5,008 nucleotides of DNA, from assembly GCA_023266245.1 (NCBI GenBank), contig JAHFRO010000118.1, positions 1 to 5,008 of the forward strand. The letters are read 5' to 3'. The DNA is from Betaproteobacteria bacterium. Its GTDB lineage: Bacteria > Pseudomonadota > Gammaproteobacteria > Burkholderiales > SG8-41. Positions 1 to 5,008 of the stretch are shown piece by piece. Under the pieces are notes generated by a model, which was given only the letters and a program-made list of their open reading frames with translations, had not been told where the DNA came from and did not search any database. A program made the position numbers and the translations under genes. Position 1 is the stretch's first letter. Each line of letters starts with the position of its first letter.

Positions 1-3
1 AAA

Positions 4-99
4 CGTGAAAGGTGAAACGTGAAACGAAAAACCCTCTTCCCCGTGACGGGGGGAGAGGGCAGGGTGAGGGGGATCACTTTTCACATTTCACTTTTCACG
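4..99. repeat. Nested palindromic intergenic element (REP-like)
   Basis: The outer arms are 4-26 and 77-99. The right arm, reverse-complemented, matches the left at 20 of 23 positions. Each arm is three tandem 7-nt units of the form GTGAAAN (left arm starts CGTGAAAG). Between the arms lies a second palindrome, CCCTCTTCCCC (32-42) with GGGGGAGAGGG (49-59), followed by a G-rich tail AGGGTGAGGGG (61-71). From general knowledge, similar CCCTC...GAGGGCAGGGTGAGGGG blocks recur between genes in many beta- and gammaproteobacteria, so this is probably one copy of a dispersed family. No ORF here looks real, and no transposase is nearby. Multi-copy status cannot be shown from one window. Confidence 0.7.
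27..59 (-). terminator. Probable intrinsic terminator of corA
   Basis: Read on the minus strand, an 11-bp GC-rich stem (49-59 with 32-42, one G-T type mismatch, 6-nt loop at 43-48) is followed directly by five T residues (27-31 on the complement). This is the layout of a rho-independent terminator. It lies about 100 nt beyond the corA stop codon in the direction of corA transcription. The T-run is short, and the hairpin is also the core of the larger palindromic element, so termination may be a secondary use of a repeat. Confidence 0.5.
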
Positions 100-127
100 A
101 GCCGCTAGCTACCAGTCACGCTTCATC

Positions 128-148
128 AGTCACGAGTCACCAGTCACG
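128..148. repeat. Three tandem 7-nt repeats (AGTCACN)
   Basis: AGTCACG, AGTCACC and AGTCACG lie head to tail at 128-148, with one more AGTCACG at 114-120. On the minus strand they read GTGACT plus one variable base. This has the same 7-nt period and GTGA core as the GTGAAAN units in the arms of the neighbouring palindrome. They lie between the corA stop codon and the terminator-like hairpin, so they would be in the corA 3' untranslated RNA. No function can be read from the sequence. Confidence 0.6.
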
Positions 149-158
149 CCTTTTGCCT

Positions 159-1103
159 TTAGAGCCAGTCCTTGTACCGCAGATAGAGGATCGGTCCCAA
201 CGCCACCACGAGCATCAGGAACATCGCCAGCGGATAGCCCCAGAGCCAGTCAAGCTCCGGCATGTGGCGGAAGTTCATGCCGTAGATGCTGGCGATCAGC
301 ATCGGCGGCATCAGGATCACCGACAGCACCGTGAAGATGTTGAGGCGCTTGGAGTGCGCGATGTTGATGATGCCGAGCGTGGAGTCGAGCAGAAACTTGG
401 CGCGGTCGGCGAGCGCACCGGAATGCGTCAGCAACGACTCGACGTCGCGCAAGATTTCGTTGATCTGGTCGGTGTGTCCCGGCGCCTGGTTGCTGAGCAG
501 CAGGTGCGAGAACACGCGCTGGTTCTCGCTCAGCAAAAGTCGAGCCTTGCCGTTGGTATCTTCCATGCGGGCGAGGTTTTCGAGCACGCGCGGCATCGCG
601 CGTTCTTCACCGCGGAAGATATCGCGTCCGAGGGTTTCCAGCTCGGTTTGCAGCCGCTCGTAGGTGTCGGCCAGCAGCCCGGTGCGCACCGCGATGATAC
701 CGAGCAGGATCGACATCGGATCATCGAGCAATTCGGGATGGCTGCTGGCATAGGCGTAATAGGTGCGCAGCTCGGGAACATCCTCGGCGTGTAGCGTGAA
801 CAGCCGGCCTTTGTTGATCGTGAACGCGACATTGATGTTGCGGCTGACGTGGTCGAGGGTCTGCAGGAAGTAGAGGTGCAGATGCAGTCCCTGCTCGTCG
901 TGGTAATAACGCGCGCTCGCCTCGATCTCGCCCAGCTCCTCCACGAACTGCAGTTCCTGCTGGTAGGCCTGTTTCACCCACTGGCGTTCCTGCTCGGTCG
1001 GGTCGTTGAGGTCGAGCCAGCGGATGCCGGGAGTGAGGTCGGAGGGCTGGTTGACCGGGATCTTCTTGAGCGTCCGGTCGGCGATAATGTAGGCGTTGAG
1101 CAT
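159..1103 (-). CDS. corA: Magnesium/cobalt transporter CorA
   Basis: This is a 314-residue inner-membrane channel of the CorA metal ion transporter family, which forms pentamers and imports Mg2+ (also Co2+ and Ni2+). The long N-terminal part (about 1-250) is the cytoplasmic funnel domain, with charged helices around residues 140-240. Two membrane segments follow, at about 254-273 and 288-308. The family signature YGMNF comes at residues 274-278 (GMN codons at 273-281 of the window). It is followed by the periplasmic loop MPEL and the C-terminal Lys-Asp-Trp-Leu ending, very like E. coli CorA (KNWL, 316 residues). The gene is therefore full length. The ATG at 1101-1103 gives the normal family N-terminus; its Shine-Dalgarno is weak. 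It is transcribed away from the neighbouring plus-strand genes and appears monocistronic, with a terminator-like hairpin downstream. No Mg2+ leader or riboswitch is visible in the short upstream region. Confidence 0.95.
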   Translation of the reverse strand: MLNAYIIADRTLKKIPVNQPSDLTPGIRWLDLNDPTEQERQWVKQAYQQELQFVEELGEIEASARYYHDEQGLHLHLYFLQTLDHVSRNINVAFTINKGRLFTLHAEDVPELRTYYAYASSHPELLDDPMSILLGIIAVRTGLLADTYERLQTELETLGRDIFRGEERAMPRVLENLARMEDTNGKARLLLSENQRVFSHLLLSNQAPGHTDQINEILRDVESLLTHSGALADRAKFLLDSTLGIINIAHSKRLNIFTVLSVILMPPMLIASIYGMNFRHMPELDWLWGYPLAMFLMLVVALGPILYLRYKDWL

Positions 1104-1133
1104 GGCTGGGTGCCCCGAAGGTTCGCTGCTGCG

Positions 1134-1142
1134 GTTATACCA
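1134..1142 (-). promoter_or_regulatory. Candidate extended -10 promoter for corA
   Basis: On the minus strand this reads TGGTATAAC, a TGn extended -10 with five of six bases of the TATAAT consensus. It would start transcription near 1127, leaving a leader of about 24 nt before the corA ATG. The hexamer 17 nt further upstream is a poor match to the -35 consensus, which extended -10 promoters can tolerate. The call is from consensus match and position only. Confidence 0.4.
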
Positions 1143-1209
1143 ACCGCATCGATCAACGAATTGTAACTTTTCGCTGCTAGACTAGCGACAGACAGATCGC
1201 ATCGTACCG

Positions 1210-1938
1210 GTGAGCACTCCCATCCACTGTAACGGGCTGGCCTGCGCGGCGGCCGCCCTGGCAATGTGCGCCGCGCTGCCGTTGGTGGTGTACGCCGACG
1301 AGCCGTATGTCACCGATGATGCCCGCATCCTCGAGCAGGGTGCCTGCCAGTTCGAATCGGGCAAAAGGGTTTTTCGCGGCCGACGCGAGTGGTGGGCACT
1401 TCCTGCCTGTAATTTTACCGGTAATCTCGAACTGACCCTGGGCAGGACGGGCATGTCCGAGCCTGATGGCAGTCGCAATAGCGATAACGTGGTACAGCTC
1501 AAAGGCCTTTTTCGGGAGCTCGAAACCAACAGCCATGGCTGGGGATGGCTGGCCGGGGCCGAAGCGCGCCGGCATCCGGAAGTTGGGCAGCGCCGGATTG
1601 GTGATTACCATGCGTCTTTGCTGTTCAGCCGCTCATTTTTCGATGACAGGATAATTGCGCACGTTAATCTCGGGATGAGATATGACCGCAACGAAAGCCG
1701 CGCCGCCATAACCGGCGCTGTTGCTGGTGAGCTCAACGTGACTTCGCGCCTTGCATTGATTGCGGAAACCTATGACAACTCGCGCGCGCGCCGCGCTTAT
1801 CAGGCTGGCGTGCGCTTCGCTCTGGTTCCAGAGCACGTCGAAATCAATGCTTCTTTTGGTGGCGAATCGGAAAATTTCAGGCAATCTCGTTACGGGACGA
1901 TCGGGATACATCTCGTTTCGACCCGCTTTTTGCCTTAG
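1210..1938 (+). CDS. Secreted protein of unknown function, probable outer-membrane beta-barrel
   Basis: This 242-residue protein starts at GTG 1210. An in-frame TAG at 1183-1185 and no other start codon in between limit upstream alternatives. Residues 10-28 are a hydrophobic signal-peptide core ending Val-Tyr-Ala, with cleavage likely after Ala29. The n-region is odd: no Lys or Arg, only one His. An in-frame ATG at 1264 would remove most of the signal, so GTG is preferred. The mature protein begins near PYVTDDARI and then alternates polar and hydrophobic residues in short strand-like stretches (ELTLGR, IIAHVNLGMRY, RLALIAETY, HVEINASFGG, GTIGIHLVSTRF), as in small outer-membrane barrels. I recall similar unnamed proteobacterial proteins with a PYITDDAR-type start, but know no function. 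GC is about 47-50% in parts (for example 1621-1680 and 1861-1920), well below the downstream genes. This may mean relaxed selection or transfer. No strong Shine-Dalgarno is seen. Confidence 0.75.
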   Translation: MSTPIHCNGLACAAAALAMCAALPLVVYADEPYVTDDARILEQGACQFESGKRVFRGRREWWALPACNFTGNLELTLGRTGMSEPDGSRNSDNVVQLKGLFRELETNSHGWGWLAGAEARRHPEVGQRRIGDYHASLLFSRSFFDDRIIAHVNLGMRYDRNESRAAITGAVAGELNVTSRLALIAETYDNSRARRAYQAGVRFALVPEHVEINASFGGESENFRQSRYGTIGIHLVSTRFLP

Positions 1939-1977
1939 ATTAATGTGCTATGTTGCGGCTCGCCGCCATGGCAGCAC

Positions 1978-2958
1978 ATGCCGCCGCCATACGAAAACTT
2001 GACGCCTGACCGCATCCTCGATGCCGTCGAAAGCGCGGGTTACCGCTGCGACAGCCGTCTGCTTGCATTGAACAGCTACGAAAACCGCGTCTACCAGGTG
2101 TGGCTTAAGGACGGCGCCTCGCTGGTGGCGAAGTTCTACCGTCCCGGGCACTGGCCGGATGCGGCGATTCTGGAGGAACACCAATTCGCGCTGGAGCTTG
2201 CCGGGCACGAGATTCCGATCGTGGCGCCACTCGTACTGCAGGACGCTACGCTGCATCAACATGAAGGCTTCCGCTTTGCGCTCTACCCGCGGCGGCCCGG
2301 CCGCAGTCCCGAGCTCGAGGACCGCGACACGCTGCGCTGGCTCGGGCGCTTCATCGGCCGCATTCACGCGGTCGGCGCGACAAAAGCGTTCGCGCATCGT
2401 CCGGCACTCGATATCGAAAGCTTCGGCAACGAGCCGTCGCGCTTCGTTTTAGATCATGACTTTGTTCCCGCCGATTTACGCGACACCTATCGCAGCGTGG
2501 CCGCCGACGTGCTCGGCTGCGTTGCGCGCTGTTACGAACGGGCGGGGAAGGTCAGAAACATCCGTTTGCATGGCGATTGTCATGCAGGCAACATCCTGTG
2601 GACCGACCAGGGGCCGCATTTCGTCGACCTCGACGATGCACGCACGGGGCCGGCGGTGCAGGATATCTGGATGTTGCTCGCAGGAGACCGCACGACCATG
2701 ACAATCCAGCTTGCCGCTGTGATGGAGGGATACCGCGAATTCAACGACTTCGATTCCGCCGAGCTCGCGCTCATCGAAGGGTTGCGCACGCTACGCGTGA
2801 TTCATTATGCGGGATGGCTCGCGCGGCGCTGGGACGATCCGGCATTTCCCGTGAGCTTTCCTTTTTTCAACACGCAGCGCTACTGGCAGGATCACATCCT
2901 TGCCCTGCGCGAACAGGCTGCTGCGCTGGACGAAGAACCGCTGGAATTGGCAGTGTGA
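1978..2958 (+). CDS. srkA: Stress response kinase A (SrkA/YihE family)
   Basis: This cytoplasmic Ser/Thr protein kinase of the APH/choline kinase-like fold has 326 residues from ATG 1978 (E. coli SrkA: 328). In E. coli SrkA works in the Cpx and oxidative stress response and counters MazEF-mediated death. The sequence follows SrkA throughout: LNSYENRVYQ near the N-terminus, the ATP-binding Lys52 in AKFYRP, the acidic ILEEHQFAL helix, the catalytic loop LHGDCHAGNILW with Asp200 and Asn205, the metal-binding FVDLDDA with Asp217, then GPAVQDIWMLL and ARRWDDPAFP near the end. All catalytic residues are present. An in-frame GTG at 1945 would add 11 residues that do not resemble the family, so ATG 1978 is chosen although neither has a clear Shine-Dalgarno. 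It lies 39 bp after the secreted-protein gene and overlaps a possible GTG start of the hydrolase by 4 bp. E. coli srkA is followed by dsbA; no dsbA is seen here. Confidence 0.93.
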   Translation: MPPPYENLTPDRILDAVESAGYRCDSRLLALNSYENRVYQVWLKDGASLVAKFYRPGHWPDAAILEEHQFALELAGHEIPIVAPLVLQDATLHQHEGFRFALYPRRPGRSPELEDRDTLRWLGRFIGRIHAVGATKAFAHRPALDIESFGNEPSRFVLDHDFVPADLRDTYRSVAADVLGCVARCYERAGKVRNIRLHGDCHAGNILWTDQGPHFVDLDDARTGPAVQDIWMLLAGDRTTMTIQLAAVMEGYREFNDFDSAELALIEGLRTLRVIHYAGWLARRWDDPAFPVSFPFFNTQRYWQDHILALREQAAALDEEPLELAV

Positions 2959-2966
2959 AGCCGCGC

Positions 2967-3785
2967 ATGCCCTGGAACATCATAGTCTCGGTTGCGATCG
3001 CTTACGCCGTGATCGTGGTGCTGGTGTTCCTGTTCCAGTCGCGGCTGGTCTATTTTCCGCAGATCGGGCGCGAGGTCGCGGTGACGCCGCAGGCCTACGG
3101 GCTTCCCTTCGAGGCGGTTACCATCGCGACCGGGGACGGCGAGAAGCTCGCGGCGTGGTGGGTACCGGCTGCCGGCGCGCGCGGAACGGTGCTGATTTTC
3201 CACGGCAACGCCGGCAACATCTCGCACCGCCTCGACTATCTGGCGATGTTCCACCGTATGAGCTATGCGACCCTCATCGTTGACTACCGGGGCTACGGGC
3301 AGAGCACCGGCTCGCCCTCCGAGGAAGGCACCTACCGCGACGCCGAGGCCGCCTGGCGCTGGCTCACCGTGGAACGGGGCGTGAAAGCGGGCGACATCGT
3401 GCTGTTCGGCGAGTCGCTCGGCGGCGCGGTCGCGGCCTGGCTCGCGGCGCGCGTTACTCCTCGCGCGCTGATACTCGCCTCGACCTTCACCTCCGTGCCC
3501 GACCTCGGAGCGCAGGTCTATCCGTTCCTGCCGGTGCGGCTGATCAGCCGCTTCAGCTACGATACCCGCGCGGCGCTCCAGGCGCTGAAGGCGCCGGTAT
3601 TGATCGCGCACAGCCGCGAAGACGACATCGTGCCGTATGCGCACGGGCAGGCACTGTTTGTGGCAGCCAGCGAGCCCAAGCAGTTCCTGGAAATGCGCGG
3701 CGGGCACAACGACGGCTTCATCTTCATGCGGCAGGAGTGGGTCGCCCAGCTCGGCGCGTTTCTCGAACGCGCTGCGGCGAGATGA
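2967..3785 (+). CDS. Membrane-anchored alpha/beta hydrolase (BEM46/ABHD13-like, YfhR type)
   Basis: From ATG 2967 the protein has 272 residues. Residues about 4-22 form one hydrophobic segment, a likely uncleaved inner-membrane anchor, with the hydrolase domain after it. That domain carries the expected motifs: the oxyanion-hole region IFHGNAGN, the VDYRGYGQS turn, nucleophile elbow GESLGG with Ser150, the acid Asp219 in HSREDDIVP, and His247 in GGHNDGF. The layout matches the COG1073 serine hydrolases such as E. coli YfhR and eukaryotic BEM46/ABHD13; the substrate is unknown. GTG 2955 is a real alternative start: it adds four residues (MKPR, positive charge before the membrane segment) and overlaps the srkA stop as GTGA, typical of coupled translation. 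ATG 2967 is listed because of its codon and a nearby GAAG. The stop overlaps the next gene by 4 bp (ATGA). It might be an esterase, thioesterase or depalmitoylase-like enzyme; the sequence does not decide. Confidence 0.88.
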   Translation: MPWNIIVSVAIAYAVIVVLVFLFQSRLVYFPQIGREVAVTPQAYGLPFEAVTIATGDGEKLAAWWVPAAGARGTVLIFHGNAGNISHRLDYLAMFHRMSYATLIVDYRGYGQSTGSPSEEGTYRDAEAAWRWLTVERGVKAGDIVLFGESLGGAVAAWLAARVTPRALILASTFTSVPDLGAQVYPFLPVRLISRFSYDTRAALQALKAPVLIAHSREDDIVPYAHGQALFVAASEPKQFLEMRGGHNDGFIFMRQEWVAQLGAFLERAAAR

Positions 3786-4615
3786 GCATGGCGAGGAAAT
3801 CAATCTCGATCGGCATCGCGCTCGGCTCGGGTTCCGCGCGCGGCTGGGCTCACATCGGCGTGCTGCAGACTCTCGCCGAGGCCGGCATTGCGCCGCACAT
3901 CGTATGCGGCACCTCGATCGGCGCTCTGGTGGGCGCGGTGTACGCCGACGACGATCTCGATGCGCTCGAGCAGTGGGTTACGGGGCTCACCTGGCGCAAG
4001 TTGGTGAGTTACTTCGATCTTTCCTTCGGCGGCGGCATCATCAAGGGCGAAAAGTTGTTCGATTATTTGCGGGGCAGCCTGCTCGACAAGAAGATAGGTG
4101 ATCTGCAGCGGCCGTTTGCGGCGGTCGCGACCGATCTCGCGAGCGGCAGCGAGGTGTGGCTGCGCGACGGACCGGTGGCCGACGCGGTGCGCGCCTCGAT
4201 TGCGCTGCCGGGTTTGTTCACACCGTGGCCGCGCGGCGGGCGGCTGCTGGTGGACGGCGCGCTGGTCAACCCGGTGCCGGTGTCGCTCGCCCGGGCGATG
4301 GAAGCCGATTTCGTGATCGCCGTGGATCTGACCAGCAGCAGCATCGGCCAGTATGCCCACCGGGTGGAACCCGAGCAGCGCAAGGCGCGCCAGCCCAGCA
4401 TGATCGAGGTGGTGGCCAACTGCCTCAACATCGTGGACATGCGCATCACGCGCAGTCGCCTGGCGGGCGAGCCCGCGGACGCGGTGATCCAGCCGCGGCT
4501 TGGGCACGTGGGCGTGCTCGAATACCATCGGGCGGCGGAAGCGATCGCGGAAGGGCGCGCCGCCACCGAAGTCATGATTTCCCAGATCCGGCGGCTGCTC
4601 GACGACCGCCGTTGA
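3782..4615 (+). CDS. rssA: Patatin-like phospholipase, RssA family
   Basis: This 277-residue patatin-fold serine hydrolase closely resembles E. coli RssA (about 300 residues). It has the glycine-rich oxyanion region LGSGSARGWAHIG (residues 14-26), the nucleophile elbow GTSIG with Ser45, and the second dyad residue Asp158 in VDGALVNPVPVSLARA. Other RssA-like stretches are FAAVATDLASG, RASIALPGL and, near the end, RSRLAGEPADAVIQP. It is shorter than E. coli RssA mainly in the loop after residue 180, which is not an active-site region. Patatins hydrolyse acyl groups of phospholipids or related lipids; the true substrate of RssA is not settled as far as I know. No signal peptide is seen, so a cytoplasmic or inner-face site is likely. 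ATG 3782 gives a 4-bp ATGA overlap with the hydrolase; ATG 3788 is the alternative. The RpoS adaptor gene rssB, next to rssA in E. coli, is not adjacent here. Confidence 0.92.
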   Translation: MSMARKSISIGIALGSGSARGWAHIGVLQTLAEAGIAPHIVCGTSIGALVGAVYADDDLDALEQWVTGLTWRKLVSYFDLSFGGGIIKGEKLFDYLRGSLLDKKIGDLQRPFAAVATDLASGSEVWLRDGPVADAVRASIALPGLFTPWPRGGRLLVDGALVNPVPVSLARAMEADFVIAVDLTSSSIGQYAHRVEPEQRKARQPSMIEVVANCLNIVDMRITRSRLAGEPADAVIQPRLGHVGVLEYHRAAEAIAEGRAATEVMISQIRRLLDDRR

Positions 4616-4633
4616 AACAACATCGCTGGCGAA

Positions 4634-4639
4634 AGGAGG
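4634..4639 (+). promoter_or_regulatory. Strong Shine-Dalgarno fixing the GTG start of the Rid gene
   Basis: AGGAGG lies 6 nt before GTG 4646. It is the strongest ribosome binding site in the window and supports this non-ATG start. It also suggests that this gene is translated independently, unlike the overlapping genes upstream. Confidence 0.85.
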
Positions 4640-4645
4640 AGCATC

Positions 4646-5008
4646 GTGGAGAAAAACTTCATCAATCCGCAGGGACTTGCCAGGCCGGGCGCCTACACGC
4701 CGGTCGTGACCGCGCACGGGGGCAGGACGATCTACATCTCGGGGCAGGTCCCCCAGAACGAGAAGGGCGAGCTGCTGGGACGGGGCGACCTGCTCGCGCA
4801 GGCCGAGCAGGTCTATCGCAATGTCGAGCTCGCGCTCAAGGGGGCGGGAGCGACGTTCAACGACGTCGTGAAGTTGAACGTGTACGTGGTCAATTACAAG
4901 CCGGAGTACCGCGACCTGCTGCACCAGATCCGCGCGCGCTACGTGTCGAAGGAAAACCCGCCCGCGAGCACCCTGGTCGGGGTCCAGGCTTTGGCGCGGG
5001 ACGGCTTC
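4646..5008 (+). CDS. RidA/YjgF/YER057c/UK114 family protein (3' end outside window)
   Basis: The reading frame is open from GTG 4646 to the window edge, 121 residues, probably lacking only the last ten or so of a family usually near 130. Family features seen: INPQGLARPGAYTPVV at the start, IYISGQVPQNEKGELLG, then AQAEQVYRNVELALKGAGATFNDVVKLNVYV, and the C-terminal NPPASTLVGVQALARDGF. Archetypal RidA proteins hydrolyse reactive enamine/imine intermediates from PLP enzymes and need an arginine in the PARS motif (Arg105 in E. coli RidA). Here that position is Ser108 (codon 4967-4969), so this belongs to an Rid subgroup without that residue. Deaminase activity should not be assumed. It starts 30 bp after the patatin gene on the same strand, with no terminator between, so it may be the last member of the same transcript. 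Confidence 0.9.
   Translation, partial: MEKNFINPQGLARPGAYTPVVTAHGGRTIYISGQVPQNEKGELLGRGDLLAQAEQVYRNVELALKGAGATFNDVVKLNVYVVNYKPEYRDLLHQIRARYVSKENPPASTLVGVQALARDGF

Noticed and set aside
12..794. 260-codon plus-strand open frame opposite corA
   Set aside because: It begins inside the palindromic repeat region and runs through the antisense of corA. The composition is low-complexity and there is no domain.
1161..1183. Candidate plus-strand promoter TTGTAA...TAGACT for the secreted-protein gene
   Set aside because: The spacing is about 11 nt, too short for a sigma-70 promoter, and no -10 lies at 17 nt.
1171..1188. Short inverted repeats (GCTAG-A-CTAGC and TCGCT...AGCGA) in the corA intergenic region
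   Set aside because: The arms are only 5 bp each, overlapping and mutually exclusive, and match no operator I know. They could be chance.
1946..1954. Possible extended -10 (TGCTATGTT) just before srkA
   Set aside because: Only four of six bases match the consensus and no acceptable -35 lies at a suitable distance. Transcription from the upstream gene is equally likely.
2892..3803. 303-codon minus-strand open frame opposite the hydrolase gene
   Set aside because: It has the same Arg/His/Glu-rich antisense composition and no recognisable domain. The plus strand carries an intact catalytic triad in the same place.
3800..4924. 374-codon minus-strand open frame opposite the patatin and Rid genes
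   Set aside because: It is rich in Arg, His, Asp and Val, typical of the antisense frame of high-GC genes. It lies opposite two clearly recognisable proteins and resembles no known family.

Overview
This high-GC window (mostly about 60-75% GC by eye) looks like part of a proteobacterial chromosome. A betaproteobacterium is my best guess, from the CorA, SrkA and RssA-like protein types, the GTG starts, the 4-bp gene overlaps and the REP-like intergenic palindrome. I cannot name a genus. Gene density is ordinary. No tRNA, rRNA, CRISPR, insertion sequence or phage gene was seen.

Layout: Positions 1-158 are non-coding. They hold a nested palindromic element (4-99) with a GC-rich hairpin inside it, and a short run of 7-nt repeats (128-148). 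On the minus strand, 159-1103 encodes a full-length CorA magnesium transporter. Its transcript would run into the hairpin, which is followed by a T-run and so resembles an intrinsic terminator. Positions 1104-1209 are a divergent intergenic region with a candidate extended -10 promoter for corA. On the plus strand, 1210-1938 encodes a secreted protein of unknown function, probably an outer-membrane beta-barrel, in noticeably less GC-rich DNA. A tightly packed plus-strand cluster follows: srkA (stress response kinase, 1978-2958), a membrane-anchored alpha/beta hydrolase (2967-3785, possibly starting at 2955), an RssA-like patatin phospholipase (3782-4615) and a RidA/YjgF-family protein (4646 to the window edge, nearly complete).

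How the genes may work together: srkA, the hydrolase and the patatin gene are joined by 4-bp GTGA and ATGA overlaps, so they are probably co-transcribed and translationally coupled. The Rid gene follows after 30 bp with its own strong Shine-Dalgarno. A stress kinase, a membrane-facing serine hydrolase and a patatin lipase suggest an envelope or lipid stress module, but that is inference from family roles. I see no convincing new defence or mobile system. The most unusual items are the nested heptamer palindrome downstream of corA, the uncharacterised outer-membrane-type protein, the coupled kinase-hydrolase-patatin cluster, and the Rid protein lacking the arginine typical of RidA deaminases.
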